DNA from: JAUYLU01 sp038065675
Lineage (GTDB): Bacteria; Patescibacteriota; Minisyncoccia; Phycocordibacterales; VMEP01
Direction: 5' to 3'
Length of the DNA: 46,239 nt
NCBI GenBank assembly: GCA_038065675.1
Contig: JBBTQM010000019.1
Span: forward strand, 1 to 46,239
A model generated the notes under the pieces. That model worked only from the letters and a program-made list of their open reading frames with translations. It made no database searches and was not told where the DNA came from. This document shows, piece by piece, positions 7,521 through 14,446 of this stretch (positions are counted from its first letter, which is position 1; every line of letters starts with the position of its first letter). Position numbers and translations under genes: made by a program.

Positions 7521-7616
7521 AGTAAGTTAGTAATGTAGTAATATAGTACTAAAATAAGAGGAAAAATATATTATTGATATGCATTCCATACTTCATTACT
7601 TCATTACTTCGTTATT
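7521..7616. repeat. Mirror-image 8-bp array filling the rpe-rpiB spacer
   Basis: Left arm 7521-7552 has four AGTANNNN units (AGTAAGTT, AGTAATGT, AGTAATAT, AGTACTAA). Right arm 7585-7616 has four units in opposite sense (NNNNTAYT, for example TCATTACT twice). The centre is AT-rich. The right arm runs into the rpiB stop codon. As RNA or single-stranded DNA the arms could form an imperfect hairpin. There is no gene between these arms, so this may be an empty version of the sites that hold the four-helix-bundle genes. Confidence 0.65.
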
Positions 7617-8053
7617 TTCTCGTCTATCTTCCTTATTCTCCTCACATGCCTTTCATCGCCGCCAAACGGAGTCTCTAAAAATGTTTTTACCGCTTCCATC
7701 GCTTCTTTCTCGGTTACGAACCGCGCGCCTAAAGACAAAATATTAGCGTTGTTGTGTTCGCGCATTTTTCTCACCGCTTCAAGTGCGCCCCCATAATAAA
7801 CACCTGCACGCACCCCTCTCACCCTGTTAGCAACCATGGCTTCGCCCTGCCCGGAACCGCCCATGATAATGCCGATACCTTCACCGTTCGCGACACTCAA
7901 AGCGACCGGCGCCATAAAATCCGGATAATCGTCTCTTTCATTAAATTCAAAAGGCCCTTTATCTATCGCCTCATGGCCAAGAGAAAATACGAAAGAAATA
8001 ATTTTTTTCTTCAGTTCAAATCCGGCGTGGTCGGAAGCGATGAAAATCCGCAT
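7604..8053 (-). CDS. rpiB: Ribose-5-phosphate isomerase B
   Basis: 149 residues of the RpiB/LacAB family; interconverts ribose 5-phosphate and ribulose 5-phosphate. SDHAG (Asp8, His9) opens the active site and MREHNNANILSLGAR (His100) follows. The E. coli-type catalytic Cys is replaced by Met64; instead GGSGQGEAM carries Glu71, matching the glutamate base of the mycobacterial RpiB type. This makes the enzyme look functional, of the Glu type. It lies between rpe and four-helix-bundle copy 2, with 8-bp repeat arms on both sides. Confidence 0.93.
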   Translation of the reverse strand: MRIFIASDHAGFELKKKIISFVFSLGHEAIDKGPFEFNERDDYPDFMAPVALSVANGEGIGIIMGGSGQGEAMVANRVRGVRAGVYYGGALEAVRKMREHNNANILSLGARFVTEKEAMEAVKTFLETPFGGDERHVRRIRKIDEKITK

Positions 8054-8058
8054 AAGTG

Positions 8059-8090
8059 AGTAAGGAAGTAAGTTAGTAATTAAGTAATAA
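8059..8090. repeat. Left arm of 8-bp array beside four-helix-bundle gene 2
   Basis: Four AGTANNNN units in strict 8-bp register (AGTAAGGA, AGTAAGTT, AGTAATTA, AGTAATAA) fill the spacer from just after the rpiB start to the base before the stop of the four-helix-bundle gene. Confidence 0.65.
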
Positions 8091-8456
8091 TTAAGTGGCC
8101 TTACGTGGTTTATATATAATGTAGTTTAGCATCTGCATAACTTCCGACAATAAACCATTTGCTCTTGAAAAATCAAAGCCTTTTATCAAGTCCAGTCTTT
8201 TGACAATCTCAATCTGAGTTTCTAATTCTGTACATGAACCAAAAGATATTTTTAGAAAATGATGAAATTCATTCCTGCTTTTCCTTCCATATCCTTCGGC
8301 TATATTGGACGGGATGGAAACGGCCGCTCTATGCATTTGTGATATTAATCCATACTGCTCTGTCTTTGGCAGTTTTTCCGTAACTTTGTAAATTTCAACG
8401 GTTAATTCAATCGCCCGCTGCCACACGGTCAACGTTTTATAGGTCTTATTTTCCAT
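8091..8456 (-). CDS. Four-helix-bundle protein (23S rRNA intervening-sequence protein family), copy 2
   Basis: 121 residues with the same hallmarks as copy 1: VWQRAIELTVEIYKVTEKLP, YGLISQMHRAAVSIPSNIAEGYGRK and ELETQIEIVKRLDLI. It stands between rpiB and the glyceraldehyde-3-phosphate dehydrogenase gene, and again between mirror-image 8-bp repeat arms (8059-8090 and 8473-8496). No role in sugar metabolism is known for the family. Two copies in the same arrangement 2.5 kb apart argue for insertion into repeat-bearing spacers rather than functional linkage. Confidence 0.92.
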   Translation of the reverse strand: MENKTYKTLTVWQRAIELTVEIYKVTEKLPKTEQYGLISQMHRAAVSIPSNIAEGYGRKSRNEFHHFLKISFGSCTELETQIEIVKRLDLIKGFDFSRANGLLSEVMQMLNYIIYKPRKAT

Positions 8457-8472
8457 TTATTATGGGGTTTCC

Positions 8473-8496
8473 AAATTATTTCCTTACTTGCTTATT
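8473..8496. repeat. Right arm of 8-bp array beside four-helix-bundle gene 2
   Basis: Three 8-mers ending TAYT or TATT (AAATTATT, TCCTTACT, TGCTTATT) lie 17 bases upstream of the four-helix-bundle start, just beyond the stop of the downstream dehydrogenase. Orientation is opposite to the left arm at 8059-8090. Confidence 0.5.
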
Positions 8497-8501
8497 GGGC
8501 T

Positions 8502-9533
8502 TCACAAATATTCTCCGGCGCGAACAACATGCTCCACCAGAGTATTGGCGTAACCGATTTCATTGTCATACCATGCCATAACCTTCACTAGATTATTCCC
8601 AACAACTTTTGTTAGAGACAAATCGGCGATTGAAGCGTGAGTATCGCCCACTATATCGGACGAAACAAGCGGTTCTTTTGTTACCGTAAAAATTCCTTTC
8701 CATTTTTCATCGGTTGCGGCGCGTTCAAGAATTTCATTTACCTCTTCTGCGGTAGTTTCGCGTGACGATATAAAAGTAATGTCCGCAATAGAGCCGGCGA
8801 CAACCGGCGCGCGCACGGCAATACCGTCAAACTTTCCGTCAAGTTCGGTTATTGCTTTTGTTACCGATACGGCCGCCCCTGTGGTTGAGGGAACGAGATT
8901 AACCGCACCGGCGCGGCCGCGGCGGAAATCCCGCGCGTCAGGCCCGTCAACAATTTTCTGCGTGGCGGTGTAAGCGTGAATCGTATTAAGAATTGCTTTA
9001 TCAACACCGAGTGCTTTATGGAGTATCGCAAGAACCGGGCTTCCGGCATTCGTGGTGCAAGAGCCATTTGACGAAATCTCGCAAGTTCCGAGCTCACTAT
9101 CATTCACCCCCATTAAAATAGTTTTCCCCCCATTTTCATCTTTCGAGGGGGCGGTTATGATAACGCGCCTGGCTCCGGCATCAATATGAGCGCGGGATTT
9201 TTCATAACTTTCAAAAATCCCCGTCGACTCCACCGCGATATCAATTCCCAATTCTCTCCACGGAAGTTTTGCGGGGTCGCGCTCGCTTAAAAAAATTATT
9301 TTATGCCCATTTATTGAAAGAAACGGTTTATCGCCGCTACCGCTAGACTGATTTTTCGCTTCTATTTTAAATTCACTCTTACCATACACCGAATCGTGAC
9401 GGAGAAGATAGGCGATGTTGTCTATATCGCCGATATCATTTACCGCCACAACCTCTATCTCCGGCCGTGCAAGCGCCAATTTAAGGAACGCTCTGCCGAT
9501 TCTACCCAACCCGTTTATTGCGATTTTTGCCAT
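8502..9533 (-). CDS. gap: Glyceraldehyde-3-phosphate dehydrogenase (type I)
   Basis: 343 residues. Converts glyceraldehyde 3-phosphate, NAD and phosphate to 1,3-bisphosphoglycerate. NGLGRIGR at 7-14 binds NAD, Asn32-Asp33 favours NAD over NADP, the catalytic Cys159 sits in SNGSCTTNAG, and the active His follows in LNTIHAYTA. The second Cys of the common CTTNC motif is Ala here, which is not essential. An ATG at 9551 is in frame but overlaps the -10 box TATAAT (9550-9555), so the ATG at 9533 is chosen. It links the pentose phosphate genes to lower glycolysis. It has its own promoter, after the gatB terminator. Confidence 0.95.
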   Translation of the reverse strand: MAKIAINGLGRIGRAFLKLALARPEIEVVAVNDIGDIDNIAYLLRHDSVYGKSEFKIEAKNQSSGSGDKPFLSINGHKIIFLSERDPAKLPWRELGIDIAVESTGIFESYEKSRAHIDAGARRVIITAPSKDENGGKTILMGVNDSELGTCEISSNGSCTTNAGSPVLAILHKALGVDKAILNTIHAYTATQKIVDGPDARDFRRGRAGAVNLVPSTTGAAVSVTKAITELDGKFDGIAVRAPVVAGSIADITFISSRETTAEEVNEILERAATDEKWKGIFTVTKEPLVSSDIVGDTHASIADLSLTKVVGNNLVKVMAWYDNEIGYANTLVEHVVRAGEYL

Positions 9534-9549
9534 TTTTTTTGTTTTTCCC

Positions 9550-9555
9550 ATTATA
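9550..9555 (-). promoter_or_regulatory. -10 promoter box (TATAAT) of the gap gene
   Basis: Perfect TATAAT on the minus strand, 16 bases before the chosen ATG at 9533, leaving an A-rich leader of about 10 bases with no Shine-Dalgarno sequence. It directly follows the gatB terminator, which supports an independent transcription unit. Confidence 0.6.
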
Positions 9556-9565
9556 CCCTTAATCC

Positions 9566-9596
9566 AAAAATTCCAAGGGCATCCCTTGGAATTTTT
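9566..9596 (-). terminator. Intrinsic terminator of gatB (symmetrical)
   Basis: AAAAA-TTCCAAGGG-CAT-CCCTTGGAA-TTTTT: a perfect 9-bp stem with a 3-base loop, extended by A/T flanks to 14 bp and followed by T residues on either strand. The gatB stop codon (9595-9597) lies at the foot of the stem. Only the minus strand has a gene running into it. Confidence 0.85.
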
Positions 9597-10989
9597 ATTT
9601 CAGCAGTTTCTCAATAACCAAACTTAGGGCCTGCGGATTGGCCGCGCCGCCACTCTCTTTCATCCCCTGCCCGATTAAGAACTTAAGAGATGATTCCTTG
9701 CCGGATTTGTACTCGGAGACCGCCTTCTGATTATTTTCAATAACCTTTTTAGCTATTACATTAAGCCAAGCCTCATCATTCTTCTGCAAAAGCCCTTTTT
9801 CTGAGGCAATTTCCCGAGGATGGCGGTTTTCTTTGAACATAACCGGGAGAATTGTTTTGGCCACCGTAGAACTTATGCTTCCGGAAACCTGCATTTCCAC
9901 GAGGTCGCCTAAATAGGACGGGTCCCGGGCGGTATCCGCGATTGCTTCAGCCGGGATGGAAGTAAGGATGCCTGCCATCGGCCTTATCAACCCCTTATCC
10001 CTATTTTTTATTCCTTCTTCAAAAATCCGACCTAGTTTTGCGTTCTCTACGAAAATTTCTGCAATTTTTTCTTCCAGACCGTACCCCTTGAGACGATTTC
10101 TTTTTTCCCACGGCAACTCAGGCAATTCTTTGGAAAGTTTCTCTTTTGAAAATTCTTTCATCTTACCTAGATCTAGTTTTGGCAGATCAGGGTCGGGAAA
10201 ATATCGATAGTCATGAGAACTCTCTTTCAAACGCTGAGAGAAAGTCTCCTCTTTTTCTTCGTCCCATCCGCGCGTCTCCTGAACAATTTTTCCGCCGGAA
10301 ATTATTTCTTTTATATGGCGATTTACTTCATAGGCGATAGCTCTCTCAACCGACTTAAAAGAGTTTAGGTTTTTTACTTCCACTTTCGTCCCCATCTCTT
10401 TATCGTCTGATACGGAAATGTTCGCCTCAACGCGCATCTCCCCTTTCTCCATATTGGCATCGCTTACTCCCAACGTGCGCAAAACCAATTGAAGCTCCCG
10501 CGCGAACGCCCCGGCATCTTCCGCGTTTTCTATAACCGGTTCCGTTACCAATTCCATGAGCGGAACTCCGGCTCGGTTGTAATCAATCAAACTGTAATCG
10601 CCCCTATCATGGGAAGAGCGGGCCGTGTCTTCTTCAAGATGTACGCGGGTGATTTTTATTCCGTTCAAACTGCCACCCGAAACAAGCGGGTATTTGTACT
10701 GGCTGATTTGATAGCCCTTGGGAATATCCGGATAAAAATAATTCTTGCGGTCGAACTCCGTGAATGAAGAAATGTTGCCGCCCAAAGCCAAGCCGACTTT
10801 TATGACATTCTTAACCGCCTCCTTGTTTATCACGGGAAGCGCGCCCGGGTGCGCCATGCAAACGGGACAGATGTTTAGATTCGGGCGCTTTTCGTCCGGA
10901 TCGTTTTTGCATCCGCAAAACATTTTTGATTTGGTCTTGAGTTCTGCGTGTACTTCAAGCCCGATGGTCGCCTTGTAGGAGGATGGCAT
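9595..10989 (-). CDS. gatB: Aspartyl/glutamyl-tRNA(Asn/Gln) amidotransferase subunit B
   Basis: 464 residues, full length. GatB binds misacylated Glu-tRNA(Gln) or Asp-tRNA(Asn), phosphorylates the acyl group and receives ammonia from GatA. IGLEVHAEL at 9-17 and the zinc cysteines Cys25, Cys27, Cys41 and Cys44 (FCGC...CPVC) are present, as are DYNRAGVPLMELVTEP, DANMEKGEMRVEANISV and the C-terminal YqeY-like tail (ending IGQGMKESGGAANPQALSLVI). GatA and GatC are not in this window. A terminator overlaps its stop. It is likely a single-gene unit, because obg upstream also ends in a terminator. Confidence 0.97.
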   Translation of the reverse strand: MPSSYKATIGLEVHAELKTKSKMFCGCKNDPDEKRPNLNICPVCMAHPGALPVINKEAVKNVIKVGLALGGNISSFTEFDRKNYFYPDIPKGYQISQYKYPLVSGGSLNGIKITRVHLEEDTARSSHDRGDYSLIDYNRAGVPLMELVTEPVIENAEDAGAFARELQLVLRTLGVSDANMEKGEMRVEANISVSDDKEMGTKVEVKNLNSFKSVERAIAYEVNRHIKEIISGGKIVQETRGWDEEKEETFSQRLKESSHDYRYFPDPDLPKLDLGKMKEFSKEKLSKELPELPWEKRNRLKGYGLEEKIAEIFVENAKLGRIFEEGIKNRDKGLIRPMAGILTSIPAEAIADTARDPSYLGDLVEMQVSGSISSTVAKTILPVMFKENRHPREIASEKGLLQKNDEAWLNVIAKKVIENNQKAVSEYKSGKESSLKFLIGQGMKESGGAANPQALSLVIEKLLK

Positions 10990-11027
10990 CTATATTACGA
11001 ATATTAACTTACTAGAGGTTAAGCGTC

Positions 11028-11050
11028 AAAAACCGGGCTACTTTTAGCCC
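11028..11050 (-). terminator. Intrinsic terminator of obg
   Basis: Perfect 6-bp stem GGGCTA / TAGCCC (11045-11050 and 11035-11040) with a 4-base loop, followed on the minus strand by GG and TTTTT. The obg stop codon TAA (11044-11046) lies at the stem-loop boundary, so coding region and terminator overlap. Confidence 0.75.
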
Positions 11051-12018
11051 CTATTCTTGAGTATTAAAAGTATCTCCCCCGTAACTTCCTTTATGGAAGC
11101 GTCGTCATAAAGAGATAGAGTGAAAACTTTGGGGTTAAGCTTCTTAGCTTTTTTTATCTGCGCGGCAAGAGTTTTTGCGTCAACCGCGTCTTTTTTTGTC
11201 AAAATAATTATTTCGTCTTTTTCAAGAAGCGACGGGTCGTATTTTTTCAGTTCTTTCCTTATGGTTTTATATGCTACGTCTATTTTCGATTCTTCAAGCG
11301 AGATAAGATGGGCAATCATTTTTGTACGGCGAATATGCCTCAAAAACGCATGTCCGAGACCTTTTCCTTCGCTCGCTCCTTCTATAAGCCCGGGGATATC
11401 GGCTACTATAAAACCTTTGAGGTCGCCAAGATTCGGCTCAAGCGTCGTAAATTGGTACGCACCGACAACGCCTCTCGCGTTAGTCAGAACGTTCAGAAAA
11501 CTGGTCTTGCCGGCATTGGGAAGTCCGACTAACCCCAAATCAGCAAAAAGACGCAGTTCTATAAAAAAATTTCCTTCCCCGCCGGGCTTGCCGGGAGTCC
11601 ATTCGCGCGGCGTGCGGTTGATAGAACTCTTGAAATGTTCGTTCCCGTACCCCCCGATACCGCCCTCCGAAATAAGTATTTTTTCGCCTTCTTTTTCAAT
11701 TGATATTTCTTCGCCGGTTTCCTTGTTTTTTAACACTGTCCCCAGCGGGAAATTAAGAACGAGGTCTTCGCCGCCCTTGCCGTGCCGACTATTTTTCATC
11801 CCGGCTTGACCATTCTCTGCGGCAACCTTTTTTATATTCCTATAATGGACGAGGGAATGCATGGAACGGGAACCTGAAACGTAGACATCCCCGCCCCGCC
11901 CGCCGTCGCCGCCCGCAGGACCGGCTTTATCTTTTCCCTTCTCATGGCGAAAACGAACGACGCCGTCGCCGCCCTTGCCTGCGGAAATATGAAGAGTAAT
12001 TTCGTCGATGAAAGCCAT
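11044..12018 (-). CDS. obg: Obg family GTPase (ribosome assembly)
   Basis: 324 residues. Obg GTPases bind the large ribosomal subunit and help its maturation. The glycine-rich Obg fold covers 1-157 (GKGGDGVVRFRHEK, GGDGGRGGDV), followed by a G domain with G1 GLPNAGKTS at 165-173, G3 DIPGLIEGA at 207-215 and G4 TKKD at 274-277. The C-terminal OCT domain of some homologues is absent, which is common. A terminator overlaps the stop codon. Mirror-image 7-bp arrays lie in the spacer upstream. Confidence 0.96.
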   Translation of the reverse strand: MAFIDEITLHISAGKGGDGVVRFRHEKGKDKAGPAGGDGGRGGDVYVSGSRSMHSLVHYRNIKKVAAENGQAGMKNSRHGKGGEDLVLNFPLGTVLKNKETGEEISIEKEGEKILISEGGIGGYGNEHFKSSINRTPREWTPGKPGGEGNFFIELRLFADLGLVGLPNAGKTSFLNVLTNARGVVGAYQFTTLEPNLGDLKGFIVADIPGLIEGASEGKGLGHAFLRHIRRTKMIAHLISLEESKIDVAYKTIRKELKKYDPSLLEKDEIIILTKKDAVDAKTLAAQIKKAKKLNPKVFTLSLYDDASIKEVTGEILLILKNRG

Positions 12019-12030
12019 ATGGGTAGAAAC

Positions 12031-12126
12031 TTAGGAATTAGGGGTTAGGAATTAGAAAGCCAAGTAACAGAGAAACCTAAAACACTATAAACTAATTCCT
12101 AATTCCCACCAACTAATACCTAACTT
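12031..12126. repeat. Mirror-image 7-bp array in the obg-DedA spacer
   Basis: Left arm 12031-12058 has four TTAGNNN units (TTAGGAA, TTAGGGG, TTAGGAA, TTAGAAA). Right arm 12092-12126 has five units in opposite sense, four of them CTAANNN and one degenerate. The centre contains no gene. The layout equals the 8-bp arrays of 4.5-8.5 kb but with a 7-bp period. The arms share GGAATTAG / CTAATTCC and could pair as a hairpin. Confidence 0.65.
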
Positions 12127-12127
12127 A

Positions 12128-12730
12128 TCAGATTTTGTCTTTCTTGTTCTCGTAATAAAAAGAAACATAGCGCTGGGCGGCCATAAAGCTCACAATAAAA
12201 ATCAAAACTAGAAGGAAAAATATGCTCACCCTCTCGCTTATCTTTATGGCGGCATATCCCAAAATATATCCGAGGGTGGAAAAAACAAGCACCCAGATTG
12301 TCGTAGCCACCGCTTCTATTTTCATAAAACGCATGAACCCGATTCTCATCATGCCGGAAAGTACAAGGGTGGCGTGATTAGTGCCATAAATAAATTTGGC
12401 AAGCACCAAAGAGGCAAACGGCTTGGCGGCAAAATGCGGCAAAAGTTTGTGAACTACGCGTTCGGCTACATCAATCATTTGTGAAATAAACGGCGGAACA
12501 TTTTTGTGCTTGAGAATAACGCCTAAGGTGTACCATAAGGCGTCCCCTATCATGGTTCCGGCAAAAGCGATGGGAATGACGTAAAAAAGATTAAGAGCTC
12601 CAAGCTGAGAAAGAACGCCGCTTATAATGAGGAATGTTTCTCCCTCCACTATCATCATGGCAAAAAGAACGGCGTACGCGGCTAAGGTATGTGCTTCGAA
12701 AAAAGATATTATTGAGGCTAAGTCCGGCAT
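12128..12730 (-). CDS. DedA-family membrane protein
   Basis: 200 residues with about five hydrophobic segments and the DedA/VTT layout: an N-terminal helix after FEAHTLAAYAVLFAMMIVEGETFLII, then GTMIGDALWYTLG, then the basic FAAKPFASLVLAKFIYGTNHATLVLSGMMRIGFMRF region. DedA proteins are inner-membrane proteins linked to lipid-carrier recycling, such as undecaprenyl phosphate or phosphatidylethanolamine flipping, and to proton-motive force. In a genome with a large surface-glycan locus, carrier recycling is an attractive but unproven role. It is the last gene of the VKOR operon, 8 bases after the holin-like gene. Confidence 0.88.
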   Translation of the reverse strand: MPDLASIISFFEAHTLAAYAVLFAMMIVEGETFLIISGVLSQLGALNLFYVIPIAFAGTMIGDALWYTLGVILKHKNVPPFISQMIDVAERVVHKLLPHFAAKPFASLVLAKFIYGTNHATLVLSGMMRIGFMRFMKIEAVATTIWVLVFSTLGYILGYAAIKISERVSIFFLLVLIFIVSFMAAQRYVSFYYENKKDKI

Positions 12731-12738
12731 AATTAATT

Positions 12739-13080
12739 TTAATCGCGAGAAAGGATTTTATCGGCTATGAACATAACCGCCGAAACAAAAAGTGAACCAA
12801 AAAGCGCCGCCATAAATCCGCTAATTTCTATACCCTTCACGATGGTTGAGAGGAACCAGAAAACGGTAGTGTTTATAACTATACTGAATAATCCGAATGT
12901 CACCAGATTAACCGGTAAAGTCAGGAGATATAAAACCGGCTTTACGGTAATGTTCAATACGCCCAAAACGAGCGAGGCAATGAGAGCGGAATAAAAACTC
13001 ACCACGGAAATACCGGGAATGAAATAGGCGGCGCCGAATATTGAAGCCGCGGCGATAAGCCATTTTAAAATAATTTGCAT
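12739..13080 (-). CDS. Phage holin family protein (four-helix membrane protein, DUF360 type)
   Basis: 113 residues and four hydrophobic segments: ILKWLIAAASIFGAAYFIPGI, FYSALIASLVLGVLNITVKPVLYLLTLP, LVTFGLFSIVINTTVFWFLS and FMAALFGSLFVSAVMFIADKIL. The NITVKPVLYLLTLPVNLVTFGLF core is the family signature. These are widespread small bacterial membrane proteins named after distant likeness to phage holins; most are not lysis proteins and their role is unknown. It lies between a 29-residue microprotein and DedA in a tight operon. Confidence 0.88.
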   Translation of the reverse strand: MQIILKWLIAAASIFGAAYFIPGISVVSFYSALIASLVLGVLNITVKPVLYLLTLPVNLVTFGLFSIVINTTVFWFLSTIVKGIEISGFMAALFGSLFVSAVMFIADKILSRD

Positions 13081-13098
13081 AATAATAATTTTATTGGT

Positions 13099-13188
13099 TT
13101 ATAGGCCGGATAGCGCCGGATACATGAAATAATACGCGGCGGCAATAATTAAAATGGCAAAAAGCCCAATCACGGAAATTCTTGTCAT
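13099..13188 (-). CDS. 29-residue single-pass membrane microprotein
   Basis: An ATG at 13188 overlaps the stop of the preceding gene as ATGA, the usual sign of translational coupling, and the frame ends with TAA at 13099. The peptide starts MTRISV, then has a hydrophobic stretch of about 20 residues (GLFAILIIAAAYYFMY) and ends PALSGL. It should span the membrane once with a short basic N terminus inside. No family is recognised. The coupling, the composition and its fit between two membrane-protein genes are the evidence that it is real. It may be a small partner of the coiled-coil membrane protein. Confidence 0.6.
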   Translation of the reverse strand: MTRISVIGLFAILIIAAAYYFMYPALSGL

Positions 13189-13589
13189 ATTTTTTTGTTG
13201 TTCCCACCAATGATTCCTTTCAACTCTCTAACGTCTTCCCTCATTAAGCGAATTTCTTCTCTGATATCGTCGAGTTCCTCTTTTTCGGTTTCTATTTCGG
13301 TTTCTGCTTTTTCCACGAGTTTTTTCTGGCGCCTTATGCCGGCTATGATTATGTTCTCGCCGACAAAAAACGAAACGAAAAGTCCGGCGGAAAGAAGTAT
13401 CACCAAACTTATAATAAGGGACACCGGTCCGGTCATGAAAGGAAACATGTCTGCAGTGTGCCAAACACCGCGCCAGAAAAGAACGATTCCCACACCGGAA
13501 ACAAGGGCGTAGATTATCGGGTAATGGCTAAGCACATTTCTCACGCGGTCTTCAAATCTGTCAAATAAGTGTATTAATTTATGAACCAT
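13185..13589 (-). CDS. Membrane protein with C-terminal coiled coil, unknown function
   Basis: 134 residues, not recognised as a named family. Two hydrophobic helices lie at about 24-44 (YPIIYALVSGVGIVLFWRGVW) and 54-80 (TGPVSLIISLVILLSAGLFVSFFVG). Residues 85-128 are a strongly charged heptad-like coiled coil (KKLVEKAETEIETEKEELDD...). The helix pair should place both ends on the same side, with the coiled coil in the cytosol as a scaffold or partner-binding part. It sits 4 bases after the VKOR gene and overlaps the 29-residue microprotein by 4 bases, so all are co-expressed. Confidence 0.8.
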   Translation of the reverse strand: MVHKLIHLFDRFEDRVRNVLSHYPIIYALVSGVGIVLFWRGVWHTADMFPFMTGPVSLIISLVILLSAGLFVSFFVGENIIIAGIRRQKKLVEKAETEIETEKEELDDIREEIRLMREDVRELKGIIGGNNKKI

Positions 13590-13593
13590 AAAT

Positions 13594-14052
13594 TTATTGC
13601 GATAAATTAGGCGGGCTAAAATCTTCCCTTATACGGTGCAAATAAATTGCGGATATAAAAATAATCGTGGACATGGTCGCGGAAAAAATGCAATAAATGC
13701 AAAACGCGCCGATTTTAAACGCCTGAAGATAGGTGAAGTAAGCGGACAAAAGAAATCCGATTGAGGCAAGAGGCATTATGAGGCTACGAAACAGCTCTCG
13801 CTTCAAAACAAGATAAGTTCCGGAAACGGCTGCGACCAACATATAAAACAAAACGCCAAACAAAGAGAGCGGAATTCCAAATACTTTTGAATAAGGACTT
13901 GCCGCCACTTCGTTACACCCTTCAAATATGGTGCAAGGCAAAGGCAACTCCCGATAGCTCATATAAGTAAGATATGACGCATCCACGGCGCCTAAAATGG
14001 CAGAGACGAGGATTATCATTAAAACTATTCTGCTTTTACGCCCAATGTCCAT
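13594..14052 (-). CDS. Vitamin K epoxide reductase (VKOR) family protein
   Basis: 152 residues and four to five membrane helices. VKOR homologues in bacteria reoxidise a DsbA-like thioredoxin partner using quinone, so that disulfide bonds form outside the membrane. The conserved loop pair Cys40 and Cys46 (LPCTIFEGC) and the quinone-side CIYC (Cys118, Cys121) are present. No DsbA-like partner is seen in the window. It is the first gene of an operon with four other small membrane proteins, driven by a TATAAT box 10 bases upstream. Confidence 0.92.
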   Translation of the reverse strand: MDIGRKSRIVLMIILVSAILGAVDASYLTYMSYRELPLPCTIFEGCNEVAASPYSKVFGIPLSLFGVLFYMLVAAVSGTYLVLKRELFRSLIMPLASIGFLLSAYFTYLQAFKIGAFCIYCIFSATMSTIIFISAIYLHRIREDFSPPNLSQ

Positions 14053-14062
14053 ATTTGGGAAA

Positions 14063-14068
14063 ATTATA
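14063..14068 (-). promoter_or_regulatory. -10 promoter box (TATAAT) of the VKOR operon
   Basis: Perfect TATAAT on the minus strand, 10 bases before the ATG at 14052. This predicts a leader of only a few bases. No Shine-Dalgarno sequence is seen. Confidence 0.55.
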
Positions 14069-14111
14069 CCTTACTCACGCCATCTGCGCACCCCCGCTTA
14101 GATTACAAACA

Positions 14112-14414
14112 TCAAGATTCATCAAGTATTATGCGGTTCTTAAAACTCCCTTTCTTTTCGGCTTTATCCCATTTGATTTTATCAATCTCCCCCTTGTTAA
14201 AGCCCTTGTATCCCGCGATTGCGTCAATCACCTCAAGAATGTCCGCTAATTCTTCCTCTCTTTCCGATTCACAAAATTCCAGTACTTCTTCGGAAAGTTT
14301 TTCTTTGAGTTTTATCCAATATTCTTCATCCGAGGCAATATGGAAAACGACTTTCTCCCCTTTCGCCTTTATTATGTCTATTACTTTATCCCTTACTAAT
14401 TTTTCGTATTTCAT
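14112..14414 (-). CDS. MazG-like nucleoside triphosphate pyrophosphohydrolase
   Basis: 100 residues. The start YEKLVRDKVIDIIKAKGE and the metal-binding pattern EEVLEFCESEREEELADILEVIDAI match the small MazG-like / phosphoribosyl-ATP pyrophosphohydrolase-like family, which cleaves non-standard nucleoside triphosphates to monophosphate and pyrophosphate. It most likely acts in nucleotide pool cleaning. It follows pyrF by 32 bases on the same strand, which fits a small nucleotide-related unit. Confidence 0.85.
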   Translation of the reverse strand: MKYEKLVRDKVIDIIKAKGEKVVFHIASDEEYWIKLKEKLSEEVLEFCESEREEELADILEVIDAIAGYKGFNKGEIDKIKWDKAEKKGSFKNRIILDES

Positions 14415-14446
14415 TAAATTATTTCCCGTGGCAATGCTTGTATTTT

